From Sanguibacter suarezii NBRC 16159 (lineage in GTDB: Bacteria > Actinomycetota > Actinomycetes > Actinomycetales > Cellulomonadaceae): DNA of 64,000 nucleotides. Position numbers and translations under genes: made by a program. Below, piece by piece: positions 19,487-29,800 of this stretch. The DNA is taken from assembly GCF_001552735.1 (NCBI RefSeq), contig NZ_BCRT01000010.1, positions 248,001 through 312,000 on the forward strand, in the 5' to 3' direction. The notes under the pieces are model-generated. The model was not told the DNA's origin. It saw only the letters and a program-made list of their open reading frames with translations, and did no database searches. How positions within the stretch are numbered: the stretch's first letter is position 1; each line of letters begins with the position of its first letter.

Positions 19487-19870
19487 GCGGATGAGTTGGC
19501 TAGACGGCCGCGTCAGGGCTCCGGCCCTGCCGAGGAACGTCCGGGCTCCACAGAGCAAGGTGGTGGGTAACGCCCACCCGGGGTGACCCGCGGGACAGTG
19601 CCACAGAGAACAGACCGCCGGGGCGCTTGCGCATCCGGTAAGGGTGAAACGGTGGTGTAAGAGACCACCAGCGTGCCGGGTGACCGGCGCGGCTAGGTAA
19701 ACCCCACCTGGAGCAAGGTCAGACAGAGTGTGTTCGAGGGCTGCTCGCCCGAGCACTCGGGTAGACCGCTAGAGGCGTGCGGCAACGTACGTCGTAGATG
19801 GATGGTCGTCGCCTGCGCGTGGGTAACTGCGTGTGGGAACAGAACCCGGCGTACCGGCCAGCTCATCCGC
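19487..19870 (+). ncRNA. rnpB: RNase P RNA, bacterial class A
   Basis: Catalytic RNA of ribonuclease P, which matures tRNA 5' ends. The ends pair as helix P1: GCGGATGAGTTGGC at 19487-19500 with GCCAGCTCATCCGC at 19857-19870, with one G-U pair. Conserved core strings include GAGGAACGTCCGGGCTCCA near the 5' end, CACAGAGAACAGACCGCC, GGTAAGGGTGAAACGGTGG, TAAGAGACCACC, GGTAAACCCC and, near the 3' end, AACAGAACCCGGCGTAC. About 384 nt, usual for actinobacteria. Ends are set from P1 and may be off by a few bases. Confidence 0.95.
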
Positions 19871-20016
19871 ACTCACCACTCACCACCCAGGCCACGGCGC
19901 CTGCGGTGCCTCCGGCGACGGCGCCCACGGCGCCTCCGACGTGCCGTCCTCTGGGGTGACTGAGTCAGGCCGGCCCGGTGACGCAGTCCCCGGCTGTTGA
20001 ACGCGCAACTAAAGTA

Positions 20017-20063
20017 TTGGCTTGGTCAAGATATTGCCAAGGTCAGCGGCGTCTGCCTAGACT
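20017..20063 (+). promoter_or_regulatory. putative promoter and overlapping palindrome of the STAS gene
   Basis: TTGCCA (20034-20039) and TAGACT (20058-20063) are spaced by 18 bp, a plausible housekeeping promoter about 85 bp before the STAS start. It lies in the most AT-rich stretch nearby. Overlapping the -35 is CTTGG-N11-CCAAG (20021-20041), a spacing common for regulator dimers. Confidence 0.45.
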
Positions 20064-20149
20064 GAAAACGAGAGGCACGGCGAGTTGACCCATTTGGCGG
20101 TCTTCGTTCGGGGGCGTGTCTCGAAGCACGCGAGAGCGGAGTGGCGGAC

Positions 20150-20500
20150 ATGCTAGGTGCACAACAGTCAGGGGCGCCGATCGGCGGTATCAGCCTGGCC
20201 GAAGAACAGAGCCACTCTGTGGTCGACATGTGGGGCGAGATCGACGGCGCGTTGCGCCCTGAGGCGAGCGCCGCGTTGGCGTGCGCGCTCGACCGCGACC
20301 TTCCGGTCGTCATCGACACGTCGCGGGTGACGTTCATCGACTCGACCGGCATCGCCTTCCTCGTGCAGTTCTACACGATCGGGCGCGAAGAAGGGCTCGA
20401 GGTCACCCTCCGCAACCCGCCGACCGTCGTCAGCGACGTGCTGGCGATGCTCGGCGTGGACGAGTTTCTCGGAACCGTGCCGTTGACGCCTGTCCGCTAG
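20150..20500 (+). CDS. STAS-domain anti-sigma factor antagonist-like protein
   Basis: 116 residues forming a single STAS domain. The phosphorylatable serine is in FIDSTGIAFL (Ser of DSTG), preceded by the strand LPVVIDTSRVT, and followed by the usual helix and LRNPPTVVSDVLAMLGV. Such proteins bind anti-sigma kinases when dephosphorylated and release the sigma factor. No anti-sigma kinase or sigma factor gene is in the window, so its partner is unknown. ATG at 20150 is chosen because CGGAG ends about 8 nt upstream; the GTG at 20141 has a poorer site. Confidence 0.82.
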   Translation: MLGAQQSGAPIGGISLAEEQSHSVVDMWGEIDGALRPEASAALACALDRDLPVVIDTSRVTFIDSTGIAFLVQFYTIGREEGLEVTLRNPPTVVSDVLAMLGVDEFLGTVPLTPVR

Positions 20501-20572
20501 TCCCAGGCTGGTCACACAGGCCGGTCCTGCGCGGCCCGTCCCACCGGGCTGGCCCTGCTGGCTGGCTCAGCC

Positions 20573-20663
20573 CGGTCCCACCAGCGCACCGCGGTCCCAC
20601 CAACGCACTGCGGTCCCACCAACGCAACGCGGTCCCACCAGCGCATCTGCGCCGGTGGGACCG
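20573..20663. repeat. four 19-bp tandem repeats ending in a long hairpin
   Basis: Four contiguous 19-bp units begin at 20573, 20592, 20611 and 20630, each CGGTCCCACCARCGCAnnn. The fourth is followed by the inverted copy TGCGCCGGTGGGACCG (20648-20663), giving a 16-bp stem with one mismatch and a 2-nt loop (4 in practice). A degenerate half copy is at about 20536. It separates the convergent STAS and glucokinase genes and is followed by TTGTT. Likely acts at least as a bidirectional terminator. Confidence 0.85.
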
Positions 20664-20693
20664 TTGTTCGTTGATGGAGGCTCTCGCGAGCCG

Positions 20694-21479
20694 TCAGCGC
20701 TCGCCGGCCGCCAACGACGCCGCTCCCACGATCCCGGCAGCGTTGCGCAGGGTGGCGGGGATGATCGGCGCCCGCAGCTTCAGCAAGGGCAAGTACTTCT
20801 CGTGGTGCTTGCTCACCCCGCCGCCGACGACGATGAGGTCGGGGGAGAAGAGGTACTCGATCGTCTCGAAGTAGCGCTGCAGGCGCTGGGCCCACTGCTC
20901 CCAGGAGAGGTCCTCACGAGCCTTGGCGCTCTCCGCCGCCCGGCTCTCGGCGTCGTGCCCGTCGATCTGCAGGTGGCCGAGCTCGGTGTTGGGCACCAGG
21001 TGCCCGTCCACGAGCAGGGCGCTGCCGATGCCCGTGCCGAGGGTGGCCACGAACACCACACCGTCCACGCCTCGGGCCGCCCCGTAGGTGGCCTCGCCCA
21101 CACCGGCGGCGTCGGCGTCGTTGACGCCGACCACCCGGCGGTTCAGCGCGGAGGAGACGACCTCGTCGAGGTTGACCCCCGCCCAGGACTGGTCGAGGTT
21201 GGCGATCGAGGGCACGAGGCCGTGCAGGATCGGTGCGGGGAAGGCGACCCCGACCGGGGTGTCAGAGGGCAGGTCGAAGCTGTCCACCAGCTCGGCGATG
21301 ACGGCGGTCACCGCCTCCGGCGTGGACCCGCGAGGGGTGGGGATGCGCAGGCGGTCGGCGGCGAACTCACCCGTGCTCAGGTCGACCGGAGCGCCCTTGA
21401 TGCCGCTGCCTCCCACGTCGATGCCGAAGGCGTGGTGCTTCCCGTGATCGTGCTTGCTGTGATCGTGGTGTTTGCTCAT
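20694..21479 (-). CDS. ppgK: polyphosphate glucokinase (ROK family)
   Basis: 261 residues. Phosphorylates glucose with polyphosphate or [20 protein letters not shown] is the phosphate-binding motif; [10 protein letters not shown], which follows it, is characteristic of polyphosphate glucokinases; [11 protein letters not shown] contains the catalytic Asp; [10 protein letters not shown] follows. The ROK zinc motif CxCGxxGC is absent, as usual for this subgroup. The first 16 residues, [16 protein letters not shown], are strongly His-rich, an unconserved extension that could bind metal. The ATG overlaps the stop of the methionine aminopeptidase gene (ATGA), so it is translationally coupled to it. 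Confidence 0.92.
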   Translation of the reverse strand: MSKHHDHSKHDHGKHHAFGIDVGGSGIKGAPVDLSTGEFAADRLRIPTPRGSTPEAVTAVIAELVDSFDLPSDTPVGVAFPAPILHGLVPSIANLDQSWAGVNLDEVVSSALNRRVVGVNDADAAGVGEATYGAARGVDGVVFVATLGTGIGSALLVDGHLVPNTELGHLQIDGHDAESRAAESAKAREDLSWEQWAQRLQRYFETIEYLFSPDLIVVGGGVSKHHEKYLPLLKLRAPIIPATLRNAAGIVGAASLAAGER

Positions 21480-22348
21480 GGCAGGGTCAGGATCTCCGCT
21501 CCGGTCTCGGTGACGACGAGGGTGTGCTCGAACTGTGCCGTGCGGCGACCGTCAGCGGTGACGACGGTCCAGCCGTCGTCCCACATGGTCCAGTCGGTCG
21601 TGCCCAGCGTGAGCATGGGCTCGATGGTGAACACCATGCCCGGCACGATCACTGTGTCGTAGGCGGGCGCGGCGTCGTAGTGGGGGATGACCAGGCCGGA
21701 GTGGAAGGCCTCTCCGACCCCGTGACCGGTGTAGTCGCGGACGGTCCCGTAGCCGAAGCGGTCCGCGTACTTCTCGATGACCCGGCCGATGACGTTGACC
21801 TCACGCCCGGGCTTGACGGCCTTGATCGCCCGGTTGAGCGCCTCCCGGGTCCGCTCGACCAGCAGCGCGGACTCCTCGTCGAGCTCGCCGACGCCGAAGG
21901 TCGCGTTGTTGTCACCGTGCACGCCGCCGATGAAGGCGGTGATGTCGATGTTGACGATGTCACCGTCGAGCAGGACGGTGGAGTCGGGGATGCCGTGGCA
22001 GATGACCTCGTTGATCGAGGTGCACAATGACTTGGGGAACCCGCGGTACCCGAGGGTGGACGGGTAGGCGTGGTGGTCGAGCAGGAACTCGTGACCGATG
22101 CGGTCCAGCGCGTCAGTGGTCACACCGGGGGCGACGTGCTTGCCGACCTCCTCCAGCGCCTGCGCCGCGATCCGCGACGCCACCCGGATGCGGTCGATGA
22201 CCTCCGGGGCGACGACGTCGCTGCCCTCGTAGGGCGCGGGGATCTTCTTGCCGACGTACTCGGGGCGGGGGATCGACGCGGGGACGCTCAGGACGGGGCT
22301 GACGGTTCCCGGGGTGAGCGAGGGGCGGAGCGCGGGCGCGGAAGACAT
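21476..22348 (-). CDS. map: type I methionine aminopeptidase
   Basis: 290 residues. Removes the N-terminal methionine from new proteins. Metal ligands are visible in order: Asp in DIVNIDIT, Asp in [10 protein letters not shown], His in [11 protein letters not shown], Glu in FTIEPML and Glu in QFEHTLVV. The N-terminal extension of about 40 residues with [18 protein letters not shown] is typical of the actinobacterial type Ic enzyme and may help binding to the ribosome. First gene of a two-gene unit with the polyphosphate glucokinase. Confidence 0.93.
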   Translation of the reverse strand: MSSAPALRPSLTPGTVSPVLSVPASIPRPEYVGKKIPAPYEGSDVVAPEVIDRIRVASRIAAQALEEVGKHVAPGVTTDALDRIGHEFLLDHHAYPSTLGYRGFPKSLCTSINEVICHGIPDSTVLLDGDIVNIDITAFIGGVHGDNNATFGVGELDEESALLVERTREALNRAIKAVKPGREVNVIGRVIEKYADRFGYGTVRDYTGHGVGEAFHSGLVIPHYDAAPAYDTVIVPGMVFTIEPMLTLGTTDWTMWDDGWTVVTADGRRTAQFEHTLVVTETGAEILTLP

Positions 22349-22478
22349 AGGTGCAGTCTACGGACTTGGTCGTGCACGCGTCCGCCGAGCCGTGCGTCGG
22401 CCGTGGTCGTGGAACGATGGAGGTGTCTGCGGCCGTCGCCGACGCCGCGCCAGACGCCGTGCCAGGAGGAGGAACCAC

Positions 22479-22661
22479 ATGCCTGAGGAGTTCTACTTCA
22501 ACACCAAGACCCGTCAGGTCGAGGTGGGCAAGCCCTCGAGCTGGACCCACCGGATGGGTCCCTACCCCACCCGGGAGGCCGCCGAACGGGCTCTGCAGAT
22601 CGCCCAGGTCCGCACCGAGGTGTGGGACGAGGAGAACAAGGACGACGACGAGGAGTCCTGA
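22479..22661 (+). CDS. small SPOR-like protein
   Basis: 60 residues starting at the ATG at 22479, preceded by AGGAGGA about 8 nt upstream, an excellent ribosome site. The sequence YFNTKTRQVEVGK, WTHRMGPYPTREAAERAL, RTEVWDEE matches a small conserved actinobacterial family annotated as SPOR domain-like, though it is shorter than a full SPOR domain. The acidic tail DDDEES is low complexity. Divergent from map by 130 bp. Function unknown. Confidence 0.75.
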   Translation: MPEEFYFNTKTRQVEVGKPSSWTHRMGPYPTREAAERALQIAQVRTEVWDEENKDDDEES

Positions 22662-22735
22662 CCGGGTGTGCTGACCAGGCGTCCTGACCGCGCGTCCCGT
22701 CCTGCGCACCCGTGCCGCGCACCCGTGCCGCGCAC

Positions 22736-22758
22736 CCGCCCCGCACCCAGCGGGGCGG
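22736..22758. terminator. bidirectional stem-loop between the SPOR-like gene and panB
   Basis: Perfect 9-bp GC stem CCGCCCCGC / GCGGGGCGG around the 5-nt loop ACCCA. Just upstream (about 22705-22738) the string GCGCACCCGTGCC is repeated. The position between convergent genes supports termination in both directions. Confidence 0.6.
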
Positions 22759-22777
22759 GGCGGACGCACGGATCAGC

Positions 22778-23623
22778 TCAGTGGTCGTACTGGTGCTCGG
22801 GACCGGGGAAGGTCTGAGCCTGGACCTCGCTGACGTAGGCCTCGGTCGCGGCGGCCAGAGCAGCGCCGACCTGGCCGAACTGCTTGGCGAACCGCGGCGA
22901 CCAGTCGCCCATGCCGGCCATGTCCGTCCACACCAGGACCTGCCCGTCCACGACCGACCCGGCGCCGATGCCGATGGTGGGGATGCGCAGGATCTCGGTG
23001 GCACGTGCCGCGACCGGAGCGGGGACCATCTCCAGCACGACCGCGACCGCGCCGGCATCCTGCAGGGCGAGCGCGTCCTCGCACAGGCGCTCCGCAGCCT
23101 CGTCGCTGCGACCCTGGATGCGCTTGCCCCCGAGCATGTTCTCCGACTGCGGCGTGAACCCCAGGTGACCGAACACCGGGATGCCGGACTGCGTGAGCAG
23201 CTCGACGTGCTTGACGATCCGCTCCCCGCCCTCGATCTTGACCGCCTGCACCCCGGCCTCCTTGAGCATCCGCGCGGCGGAGGCGAAGGCCTGCTGGGGG
23301 GAGGCCTCGTAGGACCCGAAGGGCAGATCCGCCACGACCATCGAGTGCTTGGCGGCGCGGGCCACCGAGCGGGCGGAGACGATCATCTCGTCCAGGGTGA
23401 CCGGGATGGTGTTCTCATACCCGAGGACGTTGTCGCCCATCGAGTCCCCGACCAGGAGCATGTCGACGCCGGCCGCGTCGAAGATCCGCCCGGTGATCGT
23501 GTCGTAGGCGGTGAGCATGGTGAGCTTGCGGCCGGCGGCCTTGTGCTCGATGAGGTGCTGCACCCGGAACCGCTTGCGCTGGGTGGGCGCGGGGACGGAG
23601 CCGGGAAGGGGATGCTGATCCAT
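22778..23623 (-). CDS. panB: 3-methyl-2-oxobutanoate hydroxymethyltransferase
   Basis: 281 residues. First enzyme of pantothenate synthesis: moves the hydroxymethyl group from 5,10-methylenetetrahydrofolate to 2-oxoisovalerate to give ketopantoate. Family blocks: KLTMLTAYD, MLLVGDSMGDNVLGY, VVADLPFGSY, KIEGGERIV, FGHLGFTPQS, and IGIGAGSVVDGQVLVWTDM with the active-site residues. ATG start with AGAGG about 9 nt upstream. Lies 41 bp after nadE on the same strand, so both cofactor genes are probably co-transcribed. Confidence 0.95.
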   Translation of the reverse strand: MDQHPLPGSVPAPTQRKRFRVQHLIEHKAAGRKLTMLTAYDTITGRIFDAAGVDMLLVGDSMGDNVLGYENTIPVTLDEMIVSARSVARAAKHSMVVADLPFGSYEASPQQAFASAARMLKEAGVQAVKIEGGERIVKHVELLTQSGIPVFGHLGFTPQSENMLGGKRIQGRSDEAAERLCEDALALQDAGAVAVVLEMVPAPVAARATEILRIPTIGIGAGSVVDGQVLVWTDMAGMGDWSPRFAKQFGQVGAALAAATEAYVSEVQAQTFPGPEHQYDH

Positions 23624-23664
23624 GGTGATCTACCTCTGTGTCGCAGGATTCCGGGTAAGAAGAG

Positions 23665-25323
23665 TCAGTCCAGGGGCTCGCGCCACCGGGACGTGATCGG
23701 CATGCGCCGGTCCCGTCCGAAGGCGAGTGCGGTGACCTTGGGGCCGAGGGGGTACTGGCGCCGCTTCCATTCTGCCCGGTCGACCAGGGAGACCACCTTG
23801 TCGACGACGGCGGCGTCGAAGCCCCGCGCCAACAGCTCGGCGCGGCCCTCCGCGTTCTCGATGTAGGCGTCGAGCACCTCGTCGAGCAGGTCGTAGGGCG
23901 GCAGGGAGTCCTGGTCGACCTGACCGGGACGCAGCTCGGCCGACGGCGGCTTGGTGATCGAGCTCTCCGGGATGGGCGGCAGCTCACCGCGGTCCAGCGC
24001 CGCGTTGTTGCGCCACCGCGACAGCGCCCACACGAGCGACTTGTCGACGTCCTTGAGCGGGGCGTACCCGCCGACGGCGTCCCCGTAGATGGTCGAGTAC
24101 CCCACAGCGAGCTCGGACTTGTTGCCGGTGGCGAGCACGAGGTGGCCCTCGGCGTTGGACAGGCCCATGAGGATCATCCCCCGCACCCGCGCCTGCAGGT
24201 TCTCCGCGGCGACGCCCTCGAGGTGCAGCTCGCCCTGGAAGGCGTCGACCATCGGGGCGATGGGCTGCACGCGGTAGTGCGCGCCGATCCGCTTGGCGAG
24301 GTCCGCGGCGTCGTCCTTGGAGTGCTCGGAGGAGTAGACCGAGGGCATGGACACGCCGAAGACCTGCTCGCCGCCGATCGCGTCAGCGCTGATCGCGGCG
24401 ACCAGGGCGGAGTCGATCCCGCCGGAGAGGCCGAGCACGACCGACCCGAAGCCGTTCTTGCGGACGTAGCCGCGCAGGCCCGTCACCAGCGCCTGGTAGA
24501 CCTCCTCGTGGGGGTCCAGGGGAGGGGCGATCGGACCGTGGTGGTCGGGCGCGTCGTCGTCGGCCAGGTCCCACAGGAGCAGGTGCTCGACGAACTGCGG
24601 CGCGCTGGCGAGCAGGGTGCCGTCGGCGCCCATGACGAAGGACCCGCCGTCGAAGACGAGGTCGTCCTGACCACCGACCATGTTGACGTAGGCGACCGGG
24701 GCGTCGACCTCGCGGGCGCGCCGCGCCGCGAGGTCGGTGCGCAGGTGCCCCTTGCCCTGCTCGAAGGGCGAGCCGTTGAGGACGAGCAGGAGGTCGACGT
24801 CGGCCGCGTCCATCTGTGCGACCGGCCCGCCGTCCTGCCAGATGTCCTCGCAGATGACGATGCCCAGACGACGACCGGACACCTCGACCACGCACGGCTG
24901 GGCGCCGGGGGCGAAGATGCGGAACTCGTCGAAGACCCCGTAGTTGGGCAGGTGGTGCTTGGCGTAGACGGCGCGGACCACGCCACCGCTGATCACCACC
25001 GCCTCGTTGGTCGGGCGCATGCCCGGGGTGCTGGGGGAGGCCTGCGGCGCGCCGACCGACCCCAGGACGACTGTGAGGTCACCCAGCCCGGTGCGCACCA
25101 GCTCCTCGGCGAGCGAGGTGATCGCTGCCTGGGCGGCCCGCTGGAAGGACGCGCGCAGGGCGAGGTCCTCGATCGGGTACCCCGTGACCGTCATCTCGGG
25201 GAAGGTGACGACGTGCGCGCCCTCGGCGGCCGCGCGAGCGGCCCACGCGAGGATCGCCTGGGTGTTCTGTTCGATGTCGCCGACACACGTGTCGATCTGC
25301 GCGAGCGCGATCCGGATCTCCAT
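23665..25323 (-). CDS. nadE: glutamine-dependent NAD+ synthetase
   Basis: 552 residues. Amidates deamido-NAD+ to NAD+ using ATP and glutamine. Residues 1-265 are a nitrilase-type glutaminase with the Glu-Lys-Cys set (FPEMTVTGYP, KHHLPNYGVFDE, VICEDIW with the nucleophile Cys). Residues 285-550 are the synthetase domain with the PP-loop GLSGGIDSAL and TGNKSELAVGYSTIYGD. ATG at 25323 is preferred over the GTG three codons upstream because family members start MxxRIALAQ. Divergent from glnA2 by 140 bp. Confidence 0.95.
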   Translation of the reverse strand: MEIRIALAQIDTCVGDIEQNTQAILAWAARAAAEGAHVVTFPEMTVTGYPIEDLALRASFQRAAQAAITSLAEELVRTGLGDLTVVLGSVGAPQASPSTPGMRPTNEAVVISGGVVRAVYAKHHLPNYGVFDEFRIFAPGAQPCVVEVSGRRLGIVICEDIWQDGGPVAQMDAADVDLLLVLNGSPFEQGKGHLRTDLAARRAREVDAPVAYVNMVGGQDDLVFDGGSFVMGADGTLLASAPQFVEHLLLWDLADDDAPDHHGPIAPPLDPHEEVYQALVTGLRGYVRKNGFGSVVLGLSGGIDSALVAAISADAIGGEQVFGVSMPSVYSSEHSKDDAADLAKRIGAHYRVQPIAPMVDAFQGELHLEGVAAENLQARVRGMILMGLSNAEGHLVLATGNKSELAVGYSTIYGDAVGGYAPLKDVDKSLVWALSRWRNNAALDRGELPPIPESSITKPPSAELRPGQVDQDSLPPYDLLDEVLDAYIENAEGRAELLARGFDAAVVDKVVSLVDRAEWKRRQYPLGPKVTALAFGRDRRMPITSRWREPLD

Positions 25324-25367
25324 GCGTCTCACCCTATTGCCTGACGTGGCTCTGGACGCGCGCCATC

Positions 25368-25373
25368 TATACA
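25368..25373 (+). promoter_or_regulatory. possible -10 of the glnA2-glnE operon
   Basis: TATACA lies in an AT-richer patch about 90 bp before the glutamine synthetase start. No convincing -35 or GlnR box was found. Confidence 0.3.
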
Positions 25374-25463
25374 GTGAGGCGTTGCAGGGGTGGATTCAGC
25401 TCTGGTGGACCCGACGTGCGTGCCGCGCCCCCGAGGGGGCCTGGCATCAGGCAGGATGTACTC

Positions 25464-26798
25464 ATGGACAGGCAGCAAGAGTTCGTGCTCCGCACGGTCG
25501 AGGAGCGCGACATCCGCTTCATCCGCCTCTGGTTCACCGACGTGCTGGGCATGCTCAAGTCCGTGGCGATCGCACCGGCGGAGCTCGAGGCTGCCTTCAC
25601 CGAGGGCATCGGCTTCGACGGCAGCGCGATCGAAGGGCTGACCCGCGTCTACGAGGCGGACATGGTCGCCCGCCCCGACCCCACGACCTTCCAGATCCTG
25701 CCCTGGCGCGGTGAGACCCACGGGACCGCCCGCATGTTCTGCGACATCCTCACCCCCGACGGCGAGCCGTCCCTGGCAGACTCGCGCAACGTGCTCAAGC
25801 GCGCCCTGGCCAAGGCCAGCGACCAGGGCTTCACCTTCTACACCCACCCCGAGGTCGAGTTCTACCTCTTCGAGCCGCCGACCGCGGACGGCCCGCTCGT
25901 CCCGATCGACCACGGCGGGTACTTCGACCACGTCGCCCGCACCCAGGGCCACGACTTCCGTCGCGCGGCGATCACCATGCTCGAGTCGATGGGCATCTCG
26001 GTGGAGTTCTCCCACCACGAGGCGGGCCCCGGCCAGAACGAGATCGACCTGCGCTACGCCGACGCGCTGACCACCGCGGACAACCTCATGACCTTCCGCA
26101 CGGTCATCAAGGAGGTGGCGCTCGAGCAGGGCGTGTTCGCCTCCTTCATGCCCAAGCCGCTCGCCGACCACCCTGGCTCGGGGATGCACACCCACCTGTC
26201 GCTGTTCGAGGGTGACCGCAACGCCTTCCACGAGCCCGGCGCGCAGTACGAGCTGTCCAAGACCGGTCGCCAGTTCATCGCGGGGCTGCTCATGCACGCC
26301 GCCGAGATCACCGCGGTGACCAACCAGTACGTCAACTCCTACAAGCGGCTCTGGGGCGGCGCCGAGGCGCCGAGCTACATCTGCTGGGGTCACAACAACC
26401 GCTCCGCGCTCGTGCGAGTGCCCATGTACAAGCCCGGCAAGGGCAACTCCAGTCGCATCGAGTACCGCGCGCTGGACACCGCCGCGAACCCGTACCTGGC
26501 CTTCGCGCTCATGCTCGCGGCCGGCCTCAAGGGCATCGAAGAGGGCTACGAGCTGCCCGACGCGACCTCCGACGACGTGTGGGAGCTGACCGACGCCGAG
26601 CGCCGCGCCATGGGCATCAAGCCCCTGCCGCAGTCCCTCGACGACGCGATCGCGCTCATGGAGAAGTCCGAGCTGCTCGCCGAGACCCTCGGTGAGCACG
26701 TCTTCGACTTCTTCCTCAAGAACAAGCGCCAGGAGTGGGACGGCTACCGCGCCCAGGTCACGCCCTTCGAGATCAAGCGGCTCCTGCAGGTCCTCTGA
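25464..26798 (+). CDS. glnA2: glutamine synthetase, GlnA2 type
   Basis: 444 residues. Makes glutamine from glutamate, ammonia and ATP. Family blocks: FIRLWFTDVLGMLKS, GFDGSAIEG, EVEFYLF with metal ligands, HHEAGPGQNEID, MPKPLADHPGSGMHTHLSL, WGHNNRSALVRVP and EYRALDTAANPYLA. The C-terminal region reads EEGYELPDATSDDVWELT, without the NLYDL-type adenylylation tyrosine of GlnA1, so it should not be an AMP target of the adjacent GlnE. ATG at 25464 with AGGA about 7 nt upstream. Length and glnE linkage match Mycobacterium GlnA2. Confidence 0.92.
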   Translation: MDRQQEFVLRTVEERDIRFIRLWFTDVLGMLKSVAIAPAELEAAFTEGIGFDGSAIEGLTRVYEADMVARPDPTTFQILPWRGETHGTARMFCDILTPDGEPSLADSRNVLKRALAKASDQGFTFYTHPEVEFYLFEPPTADGPLVPIDHGGYFDHVARTQGHDFRRAAITMLESMGISVEFSHHEAGPGQNEIDLRYADALTTADNLMTFRTVIKEVALEQGVFASFMPKPLADHPGSGMHTHLSLFEGDRNAFHEPGAQYELSKTGRQFIAGLLMHAAEITAVTNQYVNSYKRLWGGAEAPSYICWGHNNRSALVRVPMYKPGKGNSSRIEYRALDTAANPYLAFALMLAAGLKGIEEGYELPDATSDDVWELTDAERRAMGIKPLPQSLDDAIALMEKSELLAETLGEHVFDFFLKNKRQEWDGYRAQVTPFEIKRLLQVL

Positions 26799-26840
26799 CC
26801 TGGCTGTCCATCGCACGAACCGAGCTGGAGCGGCGCAACC

Positions 26841-29800
26841 ATGGTGAGCACGGGCCGGACCACATCCCTGACCGGCAGGCTGACCAGACTGGGGTTCTCC
26901 GACATCCCGCGCGCGGCGCAGATGTGCGCCGACAAGGACCTCGTCGCCGTCGTGGGGGAAGTCACCCCGGACTCCGGGCTGCTCGTCGCCCTCGGCGACG
27001 CCGCCGACCCTGACCTCGCCTTGCTGTCCCTGGTCCGGTTGTGCTCGGCCCTGCTGGCCGAGGGCACGGCGCAGTCGCGCCAGCGCGCCGAGGTGGTGGC
27101 CAGCTGGCTGCGCAGCACCATCTGGGACGACGACGGCGCAGGGGTCGAGCCCCGCCGCCGGCTCGTGGCCGTGCTGGGCGCGTCCATCGCCCTGGGCGAC
27201 GAGCTGGTGCGTCACCCCGAGCTCGTGGACGTCGTCGCCGACCCCACCTCGGGCGTGGGCGTGGACGCCCGCACGGTCCGGGCCGAGCTGCTCGGCGCCG
27301 TCGGCGCCGACCCCGAGGCCGCCGTCCCGGTCGCCTCCGGGGCCGGCAGCGACGTCGTGGACGCGCTGCGCCTGGCCTACCGGCGCCGGTTGCTGCGGAT
27401 CGCGGCCACCGACCTCGTCTCGCCCGAGCCGCTGTCCATCCTGCCGGCCGTCGCCGCGGCCCTCGCGGACCTGGCGGCCGCGGCGCTGGAGGGCGCCCTC
27501 GCGGTGGCCCGCGCCGAGCTCGACGACCACGGCGCCGGCGTCCGTCTCGCGGTGCTGGGCATGGGCAAGTGCGGGGGACGTGAGCTCAACTACGTCAGCG
27601 ACGTCGACGTCATCTACGTCGCTGAGCCGGTCGAGGGGTACACCGAGGAGTACTCGACCGCGGTCGGCTCGCGCCTGGCCGCGTGCCTGACGCGGGTGTG
27701 CGGAGGGCCGGGCGGGGAGCCTGCACTGTGGGCGGTCGACGCCGCGCTGCGCCCCGAGGGCAAGAACGGCCCGCTCGTGCGCACCCTGGCCAGCCACCTG
27801 TCCTACTACGAGCGGTGGGCCAAGACCTGGGAGTTCCAGGCATTGCTCAAGGCCCGCCCGGTGGCCGGGGACACGGAACTCGGGCAGGCCTACGTCGAGG
27901 CGATCACACCGATGGTGTGGTCCGCGGTGAGCCGGGCGAACTTCGTCGAGGACTCCCAGGCGATGCGCCGGCGGGTCGAGGACCACGTGCCCCCCGCAGA
28001 GGCGGACCGCCAGCTCAAGCTGGGCAAGGGTGGCCTGCGTGACGTCGAGTTCACCGTCCAGCTGCTCCAGCTGGTGCACGGACGCTCTGACCCCTCGATC
28101 CGCAGCTCGAACACGCTCACGGCCCTGGCGGCGCTGGCCAGCGCCGGGTACGTGGGACGTGAGCACGCCGCCCAGCTCGCGGTCTGCTACCGGTTCCTGC
28201 GCGTCCTGGAGCACCGCATTCAGCTCGTCCACCTGCGCCGCACCCACCTCATGCCGACCGCGGAGGACGACCTGCGCCGGTTGGCTCGCTCGGTGGGGCT
28301 GCGCCTGGACGGGCCCGACGGCCTGCTCGCACGCTGGCGCGCTGTCCGCCGCGACGTGCGGAGCCTGCACGAGGAGCTCTTCTACCGTCCGCTGCTGCCG
28401 GCCACCGCCCAGCTCTCCGCCGCGGAGGCGAGCCTGGCCCCCGAGGCGGCGCAGGCGCGGCTCGCGGCGATCGGCTACCGCGACCCCGCCGGGGCGATGC
28501 GCCACATCGCCGCGCTCACCGACGGGGTGAGCCGCCGGGCCGCCATCCAGCGCCAGCTGCTGCCGGTGATGCTCGGGTGGTTCGCCGAGGGCTCGGACCC
28601 GGACTCGGGCCTGCTGGCCTTCCGGCGTCTGTCCGACGAGCTGGGCACCACGCACTGGTACCTCAAGCTGCTGCGCGACTCCGGGTCGGCGGCCTACCGC
28701 CTGGCTTCGCTGCTCTCGACGTCGAAGTACGTGGCGGAGGCGCTGGGCCGCTCGCCGGAGTCGGTCAAGTGGCTCGCTGAGGACTCCGAGCTCCGACCGC
28801 GCGGCCTGGACCGGCTGCTCACCGAGGTCCACGCCTTCTTGACCCGCGCCGACGACCCCCAGCGTGCCATCACGGTGCTGCGGGCCATGCGCCGGCGGGA
28901 GCTGGCGCGGATCGCCTGCGCGGAGCTGCTCGAGGTGAGCGACCCGAGCGAGTCCGCCCCGAGCATCTCCGACGCCGCCGATGCGCTGCTCGTGGGCGGT
29001 CTGCGGATCGCCCAGCACGTCGTCTGCAAGGAGCGCGGCATCACCCAGGACGCCGCACCCGCGAACCTGGCGGTCATCGCCATGGGGCGCCTCGGCGGGC
29101 GCGAGCTGGGCTACGGCTCGGACGCCGACGTCATGTTCGTCTACACCCGGGCCCACGACGCCGAGGACGCCGTCGCACAGGAGTACGCCAAGACCGTCGC
29201 CCAGCGGATGCGGGCGCTGCTCGGCGGAGCCAACGAGGAGCCGCCGCTGCAGGTCGACGCGGACCTGCGGCCCGAGGGGCGCAACGGACCGCTCGTGCGG
29301 TCCTTCGACTCCTACGCCGAGTACTACGGGCGCTGGTCCGCGGCCTGGGAGAGCCAGGCTCTGCTGCGCGCCCGACCAGCAGCCGGTGACGCGGAGCTGG
29401 GCGAGGCGTTCATGCGGCTCATCGCCCCGCTGCGCTACCCCGCAGGGGGCATCGACGCCGCGACGCTGCGTGAGATCCGGCGGATCAAGGCCCGGGTGGA
29501 GTCCGAGCGGCTGCCGCGCGGGGTGGACCCCACCCGCCACCTCAAGCTCGGTCGCGGCGGGATCAGCGACGTCGAGTGGACCGTCCAGCTGCTCCAGCTC
29601 CAGCACGGGCACTCCACACCCGGCCTGCGCACCACCGAGACGCTCACCGGTCTGCGGGCCGCCTGCGAGGCCGGGCTGGTCAGCGAGGACGACGCCGACA
29701 CCCTCTGCGCGGCCTGGCAGATGTCCTCGAACCTGCGCGACGCGATCGTGCTGTGGTCGGGACGGGTCGGTGGGGCGGGCGCGGACGTGCTGCCCTCCGA

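Noticed and set aside
20573-20663. Possible CRISPR array
   Set aside because: Repeats are contiguous 19-bp units without unique spacers, and no cas gene is nearby.
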